Source: Akkermansia muciniphila
Lineage (GTDB): Bacteria; Verrucomicrobiota; Verrucomicrobiia; Limisphaerales; BJHT01
Length of the DNA stretch: 64,000 bases
Assembly: GCA_945861535.1 (NCBI GenBank)
Contig: CAMAUZ010000002.1
Location: forward strand, 62,001 to 126,000
Direction of reading: 5' to 3'
Made by a program: the position numbers and the translations under genes. Below are positions 28,501 through 36,509 of this stretch, one piece after another (positions within the stretch are counted from its first letter, which is position 1; each line of letters begins with the position of its first letter). The notes below the pieces were generated by a model. The model made no database searches, was not told the DNA's origin, and saw only the letters and a program-made list of their open reading frames with translations.

Positions 28501-31500
28501 TGGGCTCGCTCTACTTCAAGTCCCAACGCTACGACCTGGCCCGCTCGGAGTTCACCGCCTTGCGGAATAAGTACCCCGGCACAGCCGCCGCCGGCGACGC
28601 CATCTTCCGCATCGGTGAGTGTTACATGGAACAGAAGATGTACAGCGATGCTTTCAAGATCTTCGAGAAGCTCGCCGGCTCCAAAGTCCGCGAAGAAGTC
28701 GCCCGCGCCGAATTCCTCATGGGCGTCCTCGCGCTCCGCAAAGGTGACTCCGAGGAAGCCAAGAATCGCTTCCGTTCTGTCATGGATCTCAGCCCTTCCA
28801 GCGATGTCTCCAACCAAGTTCTCTTCCGCCTCAGCGAACTCTACGGTGCGGACGGCCGCTTCGGCGATCAGTTGAACCTCCTCCGCAGCGTCGGACTCAT
28901 CGGCTCGTCCGCCAAACGTTGGATGCTACCCGGCGGTCCGCTCAACATCGTCATCCATGACGCCGACCTCGGTGTCAGCCGCGGCCAGAGCTATGTGCCC
29001 GTTATTGTCACCACCTCGAGCGGTGACCGTGAAACCGTCCGCCTCGAATCCGGCACCGCTGGCAAAGGCTTCTTCCGCGCCGACCTCCTCACCGAACTGG
29101 GCGATGTGAAAGCCGGCGACGGGAAACTCCAGGTCAATGGCAAGGACGTCATCAACTACGACTACCCGGACGACTTCAAGAAACAGTTCTCCAACATTCC
29201 CCCGCTGCCCTCCAACATCCAAGTCGCCTCCGACGGGAAATTCATGGTCTCCGCCACGGAGATCAAAGAAGACGACGAGGCCGAAGGCAAACCCGTCGCC
29301 ACCAAGCGAAAAGCCGATGACGACGACAACCGCATCCAATATCGCCAAGGCAACGAGATCAAACCCGGCAACAACATCTACCTCTATGTGAAAGATGCCG
29401 ACCGCGACACCTCCGGCGAAGCCGATGTGATTGAGGTCTTGGTCGAGACTTCCAATGGTAACACCGCCCGCGCCCGCCTGACCGAAACCGGCCCGCACAC
29501 CGGCACCTTCTTCGGAACGCTCAAGACCTACGAACTCACCCAAAACGCAATGGCCAGCGATCAGTCGCTGAACAACCAACCGTTCAAGGCCGTGGACAAC
29601 GACCGCAGTACCGCTTGGGAAGGTCAGAACGATGGTAACACCCCCAAGACCCTCACCCTCGACCTGCGGGAGAAACTCGGCCTCGCCGGCATCCGCTGGT
29701 GGCCCGATCCCACCACGCCGGAAAAGACTCCGCTCGAATACGTGATCCAGATTTCCGACGATCAACAGACTTGGAAGACTGTCGCCACCACCGTCGGCGC
29801 GTCGGGCGCCACCAAGGCACTCACCGATATCATCAAACCCATCCCTGGCGAAAATGCCCTCGGAACCGTCATTGCTCTCGGCACCAACGCCACGGCCCGG
29901 TATGTCCGCTTCGTTATTGAGAAATTCAACGGCAGCGCCCCGCGCATCACCGAAGTCGAAATCACCGACCCCGCCGGCAAAGTTCTGCTCCCGTTGAAGT
30001 CCACCCCGAAACCCGCCGATGGCCAGGCCCTCGCCGTTTCCCCCGGTGAGACAGTCACTGCGACCTACGCCGACGAAGTGAACCTCATCAACCCCGGCAA
30101 GCCCCGCAATCTCAGCCAGGCGCTCAAGGCCACTTACTACAACGGCAAGGTCGCCGCCATCGGCTACCATTTCAGTGACTCCGGCGGCGGCGGCATCCCG
30201 CAGTCCCATGTCAAAGCCGTCCGTCGTGTGGAACCGGGCGACCGCATTATTGTCCAGATCACTGACTATGACGCCGACACCACCAACCAACGTGACAAGA
30301 TCCAGTTCACCGTAAAAACCAGCGGTGGCCAGACCTTCAAATCGGAAGCCACCGAGACCGAGAGTTACACCGGCGTCTTCACCAAGGAAGTGGACATCAA
30401 AGGCGAGAAACGCCCCGACGGCATCGCCCTCGCCCCCGGCGAAACCCTCGAGATCACCTATCTCGACGAGCAGAACACCCAGCCCGGCACGCCGACTGTC
30501 CGCAGTACGGCTGTCGAGGCTGTCACCCATGTCGAACCCAAGATCAGCGTCATGGAATCACGGGTCATCTATAACAAGGAAGGCAAGGAGACTAAGTTCG
30601 ACTTCGCTTCCACTCTTGGGCAGGATCTTCCGGTGAAATCCGTCGCCTTCACCGCGCCTTTCGTGTTCGAGGTCCTCGATCCCACGGCGGCCAAGGATTC
30701 CTTCAGCGAGGTTAAAGTCACTCTCACCACCTCCGGCGGTGCTTCGGTGGAAGTGATCTGTCCGCTCTCCCTCAGCCTCAGCGGGGCCAAGGCCAAAAAA
30801 GCCGGTACCACTCCCGACACGGCCCTTGATCTCGGTCGCTTTGTCGGTCAGATCGTCTTGGCGCTGGGTGACAAGGATTCCCCCAACACCACCTCGCTGG
30901 ATCCTTGGGACCTCCGGCTGACCACCCAGATCTCCCGCTCGACGCCGTTCCGAAAAGGCGACTCGCTCGCCGACAACGTCGTCCCCGTCCTGAACCTCAA
31001 CGGCCGCGACATCATCACCACGTCCTACAAGCGCCTGACCACCCAGACCAACATTCCCGCCGCCGAGGCCAAAGATCAGGCCCGCCTCGCCGTCCCCGTC
31101 GTCGTCGGCTATTTCGACAGCGCCTACGACCGCCCGATGACCAACGCCCATGTCGGCGAAAAAATCTATCTGCGCATCGAAGACCTCGCCGCCGATGTCT
31201 CGGGCGAACTCGACGCCATCGACGTTGAAGTCACTACCTCCTCCGGCGAGAAGCTCAAACTCAAGCTCAAGGAAACCCTCGGGCACAGCGGTATCTTCAC
31301 CGGCAACCTGCTCCTCGAACCCGGCCAGAAACCCGATCCTGCCGATGACAAACTCACCGCCTGGTTCGGTGACACCATCACCACCTCCTACAAGCCCGGC
31401 GGCACCAACACCACCACCCCGGCTGTCACCATGGACCTGCCGGTGGCCCGCGGCACCGATGGCGTCCTCGCCAGCTTCCAGAAGAAATTCAGCGGCGAAA

Positions 31501-32285
31501 ACATCGCCGTCGAAACCCAGTTCCGCATGGCTGAAGCCTGCTTCGAACTGTTCAAAAACTTCCGCGCCCTCAAGCAACAGCAACAGGCCGATGATGTCCT
31601 GCGCGACGGGATGCAAATCCTCCGCGAACTTACCGAGGAATACGGCGCCACCACCTATCGCGCCCGCATGAGCTATCTCCTCGCCCAGTTCGCCCAGGAG
31701 CTGAAGAACTACGACGAAGCCATCACTCACTACCAGCGCATCGTCCGCCAGCACGCCGAAAGCACCCTCGCCCCGGACGCCCACTACAAACTCGCGCAAT
31801 GCTACGAGGAGAAAGGCGACATCAACACCGCCACCGAGCAATATGTCACCTTGGCGTACACTTATCCCGACAGTCCCTTGGTCGCCAATGTCATGGTTCG
31901 TATCAGTGACTACTTCTACAAAAAAGAGGACTACGAAACCGCCGCCCAGACCGCGCGCAAATTCGTCGAACGTTTCCCGACCCATGAATGGGCCGAGCGC
32001 CTGGCCTTCCGCACCGCGCAATCCTACTCCAAGGCCAGCAAGTTCGCCGAGGCCGCCAAGGAGTTCGATGCCTTCGTCGAGGCCTACCCCAAGAGCACCT
32101 TCCGTCCGATGGCCCTCTTCTGGTCCGGCGAATCCTACCGCAGCGCCAGCGTCCTCAAATCCGCCTACCAACGCTACAAGCGCACCACTTGGGACTATCC
32201 GGAATCCGAGGCCGCCAAATACGCCCGCGGCCGCCTCGTCCAGCCTGAGATGGCCAACATGGCGGACAGTGACAATAACAACTGA
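25527..32285 (+). CDS. giant secreted TPR/beta-module/discoidin protein (envelope operon gene 2)
   Basis: The protein has 2252 residues with a signal peptide (MKFSLALTCAALVGVAS, cut near residue 22), so it is periplasmic or outer-membrane associated. Residues about 25-1110 and 1978-2250 are TPR-like helices (EFTALRNKYPGTAAAGDAIF; ITHYQRIVRQHAES). The middle third has four copies of a beta module that starts with an acidic strand (HDADLGVS near 1138; VKDADRDTSGEADV near 1285; ITDYDADTTNQRDK near 1573; EDLAADVSGELDA near 1880) and continues T-S-G...ETG-x-x-TG-x-F. A discoidin (F5/8 type C) domain lies at about 1340-1478 (FKAVDNDRSTAWEG, ARYVRFVIEKF). The acidic starts might bind calcium. Such domains suggest binding to glycans or surface polymers. 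The start is the ATG at 25527 with the signal peptide. The next gene starts two bases after the stop. Confidence 0.87.
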   Translation: MKFSLALTCAALVGVASTHAAALDDVRALNSKGQFAEAITKAETAARASGKDTAALQAELVDAYLGAGRLLAANQLADKLLKDIPTGPLKARLLFACARAKEANGWSAKALALYRTAAEVVPPTPERPEALIAAARVASTLVRDAREEARALRDFVESYSKDPRARDAHERLVSHLIRQNDHKNAAAFIASYTKTYPDDPACAAMNEYYHLRQINDLPAAVAAWDRKRQSPHFVLDAGTVAQSFDLLRQNKDYFVRLEKLCQDYQEATGDPAYLLSLITQVYEPANEMDRVIRLGSALMQKYPNTTLSRQVRLAVASAQQKINKIADAEKLLVAAIADEPANMTAWSRYDLLVTVDKRPAAFTQLATATLAANANQANPAIKAIVANELTYALARKAAQAKDHPATLKLATTYLETTGLAHSGELIGWAFDSSFAVTNNFDTLTASLEKYFTRLPAAWNPAVAYTEGVAREWAKGGKQAPHPVEGKKLLEMLTRVRGTDAQKQMSQLQQARSTSKWKNAGELGAALAPTLPAGSLLQTEIGISAIEALTSASQFEKAGDLAKTLAPASKGHTPLLWAGAQAYLRLAKPKSADAIPLLKEIAQRGYAPLDPAAVRGTLFQVYEANGLLAEAQTELTEISKLSPGSLNNRELERRLAVALATAGKTNEATQIIQKLAKLAKPYNGDLALISDFTPVNAAHAAWIVPILDDYLKRPNRGPNQIVALNTKGRFTHYALTNNAAAEKILREQSARSADYLFAARGPHVDWMDATISRITSTPDYTADQLQLIKDGIKIYTAYPTWIKAALTGSARLNQPIEFAQYLNRFASSFGPSDAGRFTELVTLARQLADDKTPELAGMVLLKADSHFKSVDEKTRAQGRQFLYTLNKDSALGLGTVIIDPSVPYSVFLVAAESFRNSELESAWKAYTVNEAIFPKNLDNIPVDYIRYVAGRLMLLEDEVSREKAESYLRRWIIANDAVTAISADEKALTQQQLGSLYFKSQRYDLARSEFTALRNKYPGTAAAGDAIFRIGECYMEQKMYSDAFKIFEKLAGSKVREEVARAEFLMGVLALRKGDSEEAKNRFRSVMDLSPSSDVSNQVLFRLSELYGADGRFGDQLNLLRSVGLIGSSAKRWMLPGGPLNIVIHDADLGVSRGQSYVPVIVTTSSGDRETVRLESGTAGKGFFRADLLTELGDVKAGDGKLQVNGKDVINYDYPDDFKKQFSNIPPLPSNIQVASDGKFMVSATEIKEDDEAEGKPVATKRKADDDDNRIQYRQGNEIKPGNNIYLYVKDADRDTSGEADVIEVLVETSNGNTARARLTETGPHTGTFFGTLKTYELTQNAMASDQSLNNQPFKAVDNDRSTAWEGQNDGNTPKTLTLDLREKLGLAGIRWWPDPTTPEKTPLEYVIQISDDQQTWKTVATTVGASGATKALTDIIKPIPGENALGTVIALGTNATARYVRFVIEKFNGSAPRITEVEITDPAGKVLLPLKSTPKPADGQALAVSPGETVTATYADEVNLINPGKPRNLSQALKATYYNGKVAAIGYHFSDSGGGGIPQSHVKAVRRVEPGDRIIVQITDYDADTTNQRDKIQFTVKTSGGQTFKSEATETESYTGVFTKEVDIKGEKRPDGIALAPGETLEITYLDEQNTQPGTPTVRSTAVEAVTHVEPKISVMESRVIYNKEGKETKFDFASTLGQDLPVKSVAFTAPFVFEVLDPTAAKDSFSEVKVTLTTSGGASVEVICPLSLSLSGAKAKKAGTTPDTALDLGRFVGQIVLALGDKDSPNTTSLDPWDLRLTTQISRSTPFRKGDSLADNVVPVLNLNGRDIITTSYKRLTTQTNIPAAEAKDQARLAVPVVVGYFDSAYDRPMTNAHVGEKIYLRIEDLAADVSGELDAIDVEVTTSSGEKLKLKLKETLGHSGIFTGNLLLEPGQKPDPADDKLTAWFGDTITTSYKPGGTNTTTPAVTMDLPVARGTDGVLASFQKKFSGENIAVETQFRMAEACFELFKNFRALKQQQQADDVLRDGMQILRELTEEYGATTYRARMSYLLAQFAQELKNYDEAITHYQRIVRQHAESTLAPDAHYKLAQCYEEKGDINTATEQYVTLAYTYPDSPLVANVMVRISDYFYKKEDYETAAQTARKFVERFPTHEWAERLAFRTAQSYSKASKFAEAAKEFDAFVEAYPKSTFRPMALFWSGESYRSASVLKSAYQRYKRTTWDYPESEAAKYARGRLVQPEMANMADSDNNN

Positions 32286-32287
32286 GC

Positions 32288-32713
32288 ATGAAAGCCGCCA
32301 CCGTCGCCACCGCTCCCCGACCCGCCCTCCCCAAATCACCCTTGTGGAAGTGGACCGGGGTATCCGCAGCAGGCCATGCTGTTTTCCTCGCACTGCTCTG
32401 TCTGATCTCCCATCAGATCGAGAAGCAAAAGCAGGCCAAACTCAAAGCCGAGACCGAGCAAAAGGCCGCCGCCGCCGCGGCTGCCGAAAAAGCCGCCGCT
32501 GAGAAAGCCGCCGCCGACAAGGCCGCGGCCGACAAAAAGAAAGCCGCCGCTCCTGAGTCTCCCAAGACGGCTTCCGCCGGACCTGCCACCGGCACGACCA
32601 ACGACGTCAAGTCGGCGGAGAAAATCCTCGGCATCGACAAGGTCGCGTCGCCGGAGGAACTCAAGAAGGGCCTCAAGTCCAAGGACGACGATCTCCTGAA
32701 GGATCTTAAGTAG
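32288..32713 (+). CDS. TolA/TonB-like membrane-anchored linker protein (envelope operon gene 3)
   Basis: The 141-residue protein has one N-terminal membrane helix (about residues 22-42) preceded by a basic cytoplasmic tail, then an Ala/Lys/Glu-rich segment (KAETEQKAAAAAAAEKAAAE) predicted to be a long helix, and a short charged C-terminal tail. This layout resembles TolA or TonB without a C-terminal receptor-binding domain. With ExbB- and ExbD-like genes downstream, it is a candidate energy-transducing rod. It starts two bases after the stop of the giant gene. Confidence 0.75.
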   Translation: MKAATVATAPRPALPKSPLWKWTGVSAAGHAVFLALLCLISHQIEKQKQAKLKAETEQKAAAAAAAEKAAAEKAAADKAAADKKKAAAPESPKTASAGPATGTTNDVKSAEKILGIDKVASPEELKKGLKSKDDDLLKDLK

Positions 32714-32744
32714 TCCCGAATTCCTTGCCCTGCGGTTTCCGGCC

Positions 32745-33791
32745 ATGCCCCCGCCTGTTCCCAAAACCTCTCGTGTGTGGAATCCATTCCGCGCCCAAGC
32801 TTGGTTCTGGCAGGGGCGGCACGGCGATTTCCGCCGCTGGTGGGCCATCTCCTTACTCGGTCACGTTGGGCTGGTCGCTCTGACATCCTTGGTTCTTCTT
32901 ATCCCTGGCTGCCGCCGTTCCTATGACTTGGTCAAAGGTTCCGGCAAACCCAAGGCGATGATGAAGCAGATGAAGGTCCAGAAGGTTCACGTTGAGAAGA
33001 AGAAGCGCATCCTCGTCAACCCCAACAGCTCCGTCCTCTTCCACATTCCCGACGTCGATGCCACCCCGCTCCAGCTCAAGGAAATCACCGCCAACGAATA
33101 TAAGATCGGTCAGGGTGACGGCGATGGCCCGCCGGGTTATGCGGCTGGAAAAGCGGGTGCCAAGTTTCTCTTTGTCCGTGTCAGTACCAAGGGCGGCGAC
33201 TGGGACCTAAATCTCCGCAATGGTGCCGACGCCAATCTCATCAAACGCTTCGGCCAGGACTCCAAGATGCCCGTCTCGCCACTGAGCATTGACGTGCCGC
33301 TCAACGAAATCGACCGCTACAAGTCCGCCAAAGCGCCACCCGTGGTTTTCTTCACGGGCAGCAAGGGATTTCAATTTGATGCCAAGGATCCCAAGCGGCT
33401 CCGTTCCTATCTCCTGGATAATCACGGCATGGTCTTCGCCGACCACGGTGGCAATCAGTTCCACAATGTCTTCATGCAGTTGCTCCGCGCCGCCCTTCCC
33501 GAAGTGCAGCCGGTCGCCGTGCCCGATGACGATCCGCTCTACGGCGCGCCGCATTACATGGAAGGCTGCCCGCCACTTTGGGCGCACAACGGCACGCAGG
33601 CGCTGGGTTGGAAGAAAAACGGCCGTTGGGTGGTCTTCTATCACCAAGGTGCGATCACGGACGCTTGGAAGGATAATCACGGCGGCACTTCCGCCGAATC
33701 CGCCGAGCTGGCCTACCGGCTAGGTGTCAATGTTTTGGCTCAGGCCATGGCCTCCTATAGTGAGTGGGTCATGGGGCGGCAGGGTAAATAA
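32745..33791 (+). CDS. DUF4159 membrane protein (envelope operon gene 4)
   Basis: The 348-residue protein has an N-terminal cytoplasmic tail, a membrane helix near residues 33-54 (WAISLLGHVGLVALTSLVLL), a basic linker, and a C-terminal domain of the DUF4159 type: FLFVRVSTKGGDWDLN, YLLDNHGMVFADHGG, VPDDDPLYGAPHYMEG and WVVFYHQGAITDAW. DUF4159 proteins occur with ExbBD and TPR genes in Planctomycetes and Verrucomicrobia (family knowledge); function is unknown. The gap to the preceding gene is 31 bp. Confidence 0.85.
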   Translation: MPPPVPKTSRVWNPFRAQAWFWQGRHGDFRRWWAISLLGHVGLVALTSLVLLIPGCRRSYDLVKGSGKPKAMMKQMKVQKVHVEKKKRILVNPNSSVLFHIPDVDATPLQLKEITANEYKIGQGDGDGPPGYAAGKAGAKFLFVRVSTKGGDWDLNLRNGADANLIKRFGQDSKMPVSPLSIDVPLNEIDRYKSAKAPPVVFFTGSKGFQFDAKDPKRLRSYLLDNHGMVFADHGGNQFHNVFMQLLRAALPEVQPVAVPDDDPLYGAPHYMEGCPPLWAHNGTQALGWKKNGRWVVFYHQGAITDAWKDNHGGTSAESAELAYRLGVNVLAQAMASYSEWVMGRQGK

Positions 33792-33806
33792 ACGAAAGGC
33801 AATTAT

Positions 33807-34460
33807 ATGTTGTGGGAATGGATTGTTGCAGGCGGGATGACGATGGGGATGTTGATCATATGCTCCACCATCAGCATTGGGGTCGTCCTCGAGCGCACCT
33901 CGTTCTTCCGGCGCATCCGCGCCGCCACCCAGACCCTCGAGGGCGAGATCAATAACGCCCTCGCCGGCAAAAAACCCGAGCTGATCCCGACCCTCTGCGC
34001 CCAAAGCGAGTCGCCCCTCGCCAAGCTCGTCCTCGCCGAGATCGAGTCCAACAAAGCCCCTGACAGCGAGGAAGCCCGTCGCACCCTCGAGCTCACCATG
34101 CGCGGCGAGATTGGCCGCCTGAAAAGCTACCTCCCTGTTTTGGCCACCATCGCCTCCGTCTCGCCCTTCATCGGCCTATTCGGCACCTGCAAAGGCATCA
34201 TCGTCGCCTTCTCCGACATCGCCACCCAAGGCATGGGCGGCCCCGCCGTGATCGCTGCCGGCATTTCCGAAGCCCTCGTCGCCACCGCCACCGGCCTCGT
34301 CGTCGCCATTCCCGCCCTGCTCTTCTTCAACTTCTTCTCCCGCACCATCAGCACCTACGCCCTCGAACTCGAGTCGCTCGCCTTCGCCACCTACCGGCAC
34401 TACACCAGCGCGCTCGGCGACACTGCGGCCAAGGTCGTCGGCAAGTTAAAAGTTCATTGA
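33807..34460 (+). CDS. MotA/TolQ/ExbB-family proton channel protein
   Basis: The 217-residue protein has three membrane segments: near residues 4-27, near 115-145, and near 155-185. The TolQ/ExbB motif is LPVLATIASVSPFIGLFGTC, where the family uses its Thr and Gly in proton flow. A GAAAGG seven bases before the ATG is one of the few clear Shine-Dalgarno sites here. It probably forms the motor stator with the next gene. A TolQ or ExbB assignment cannot be separated. Confidence 0.95.
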   Translation: MLWEWIVAGGMTMGMLIICSTISIGVVLERTSFFRRIRAATQTLEGEINNALAGKKPELIPTLCAQSESPLAKLVLAEIESNKAPDSEEARRTLELTMRGEIGRLKSYLPVLATIASVSPFIGLFGTCKGIIVAFSDIATQGMGGPAVIAAGISEALVATATGLVVAIPALLFFNFFSRTISTYALELESLAFATYRHYTSALGDTAAKVVGKLKVH

Positions 34461-34512
34461 TCTGTCCCGTCCCCCACGCGTCCACCACCGCTAACCAAAC
34501 CAAACCAAACTT

Positions 34513-34920
34513 ATGGCTTTTGACCCCGGCGGCGATTCCGATGAAGTCATCGCGAGCATCAACTTCATCCCGATGATCGACATCTCCCTCGTGTTGCTGA
34601 TCATTTTCATGGTCGCCACCACTTTCGTAAATGTCACGGGCATCGACCTCAAGCTACCCAAGGCCACCACCGCAAAAAACTCCGAGCTCAAAACCGTCAC
34701 CATCCAAGTCTCGACGATGAAGGATGTTTTCCTCAACGGCGAGAAGACCACGCTCGATGTGCTTAAAGCCGGCATCAATGAGAAGCTTATCGGTGCCAAA
34801 GACCGCTCGGTAGTCGTCAACATAGACACCTCGGTGGACTACGGCCTCGCTGTGAAAGTCATGGACATCGTCAATCAGGCCGACGCCGCCATCATCCTCG
34901 CCACGGAGATCGACAAATGA
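34513..34920 (+). CDS. ExbD/TolR-family proton channel protein
   Basis: The 135-residue protein has a single N-terminal membrane helix in INFIPMIDISLVLLIIFMVA, with the conserved channel Asp at residue 23, and a periplasmic alpha/beta domain ending DIVNQADAAIILATE. Length and layout are those of ExbD/TolR. It follows the ExbB gene by 52 bp and its last codons overlap the ATG of the next gene (ATGA overlap at 34917-34920). Confidence 0.95.
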   Translation: MAFDPGGDSDEVIASINFIPMIDISLVLLIIFMVATTFVNVTGIDLKLPKATTAKNSELKTVTIQVSTMKDVFLNGEKTTLDVLKAGINEKLIGAKDRSVVVNIDTSVDYGLAVKVMDIVNQADAAIILATEIDK

Positions 34921-36434
34921 AAACGCGCCCCCTGGTCATCGTTCTCACCGCCCTCGCCTTCCTGCTCCACTTCTCCCTCGCCGCCGCGCCCCGCGCCAAG
35001 GCCGCCACCCTCGCTGCCGACCGCTGGGGTTCCATGACCGAGGAAGAACGCTATGCCATGAAACAGGCCGAGCAGTTTTTCACCAAGAAGGACTACAAGG
35101 CCGCCAAGTCCTCCTACGAACACTTCCTCCAGCTTTACAACAAATCGGCCGCCGCTTCCTACGCCCTCCTCAAGTCCGCCGAATGCACCCGCCAGCTCGG
35201 TCAGGTCAACACCGCCGCCAAGGAATTCCGCGATGTCATGGATTATTATCCCGACTCGCCCGAAGCCATCGAGGCGCTCTACTCCGTCGGCGTCTGCTTC
35301 ACCCAGTCCGGCGATGCCGATGCTTCCGCCGCCGCCTTCGAGAAAGTCATTGATACCTTCCCCAAAACCACCGCCGCCACCCGCGGCCGCTGGAAACTCG
35401 TCAGCATCTACTGGGGCCTGAAGAAACCCCTCAAATCCCTCGAACATCTCCGCTTCCTTGCCGAACAACCCTACCCGGACGTCGAGCAAATCCGCTCCTC
35501 CGCCCTCCAGCGTTACACCTGGCAGTTGCTCTACGAAAACAAATTCGCCGAAGCCTACGAACTCGCCGTCAAGAACCAGGGGAAAGACGCCGCCGTCCAC
35601 ATCGCCGCCGAGTCCTGGAACACGATGCAGCATCATTACATCCATCCTATCTACGGCGACGCCGGCATGACAAAACGCCGCTCCATCGCCATCGGCATCG
35701 CCGGCTTTCTGGACCAGAAAGTCGCGGAAGCCAAAGACCATCCCGGCTTCAAATCCATCAATCTCTACATGGCCCGTAACTTCTCCGCGGTCGGAACCAA
35801 CGAGCTGGCCGGCAAACGCTATGAGTCACTCCTCACCAAATATCCCGACGACGACGGCATCAAATTCGAATTCGCCGACTACCTCCTCGGCATCGGCAAA
35901 GCCAGCCAGGCCCGCCACTACTATCAGCAGGCCAAGGACCGCTATGCGGGCGACGGTCGCGTCGCCGAGAGCTTCAATCACGAAGGCAACACCAAGGAAG
36001 CCGTCAGCCGCTACCGCGCGATGATCGAGCGCTACCCGAAGAACGCCGCCGGCCTGAACTGGCGCCTGGCCGAAATCTGCCACAAGGCCGGCATGCTGCC
36101 GGATGCCATCGCCGCCTTCCAACAATCCCAGCGCGAACCCGAGAGTCTCTTCCGCATCTCCCAATGCCAGGCCTCGCTTAAGCAGTACGACGCCTCCCTC
36201 CAGACCCTCGTCACCGTCATGAACTTCTTCCCCGACCGTGCCGCCGAAGCCCTCTTCCGCTCCGGCAAAGTCCAGGAAACCAAAGGGGACAAAAACGCCG
36301 CCATCAATTCCTACAAAAAGGTCTGCAAAAACTTCCTCACCACCCACTGGGCCGGCCAGGCGCACCAAGTCCTCGCCCGCGACTTCGGCATCGAAGTCAC
36401 CCTCGGCGGCGCTGCCAAGAAAAAGGACGAATAG
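34917..36434 (+). CDS. secreted TPR protein (envelope operon gene 7)
   Basis: The 505-residue protein starts with a signal peptide (PLVIVLTALAFLLHFSLAAAPRA) and continues as TPR-like helices throughout (ALLKSAECTRQLGQV, AIEALYSVGVCF, SQCQASLKQYDASL). It resembles YbgF/CpoB-type periplasmic helpers of Tol systems. The start overlaps the ExbD stop by four bases, so the two are translationally coupled. It is the last gene of the operon; a DUF1501 gene follows after 75 bp and may be separate. Confidence 0.85.
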   Translation: MKTRPLVIVLTALAFLLHFSLAAAPRAKAATLAADRWGSMTEEERYAMKQAEQFFTKKDYKAAKSSYEHFLQLYNKSAAASYALLKSAECTRQLGQVNTAAKEFRDVMDYYPDSPEAIEALYSVGVCFTQSGDADASAAAFEKVIDTFPKTTAATRGRWKLVSIYWGLKKPLKSLEHLRFLAEQPYPDVEQIRSSALQRYTWQLLYENKFAEAYELAVKNQGKDAAVHIAAESWNTMQHHYIHPIYGDAGMTKRRSIAIGIAGFLDQKVAEAKDHPGFKSINLYMARNFSAVGTNELAGKRYESLLTKYPDDDGIKFEFADYLLGIGKASQARHYYQQAKDRYAGDGRVAESFNHEGNTKEAVSRYRAMIERYPKNAAGLNWRLAEICHKAGMLPDAIAAFQQSQREPESLFRISQCQASLKQYDASLQTLVTVMNFFPDRAAEALFRSGKVQETKGDKNAAINSYKKVCKNFLTTHWAGQAHQVLARDFGIEVTLGGAAKKKDE

Positions 36435-36509
36435 GCCTTGCCTAGTTTCCTTGCCAGTTTGATCCCTCCCGCTCCTTGCCCCTAAGTTGCCGGGTTACTA
36501 AGTTCGGCC

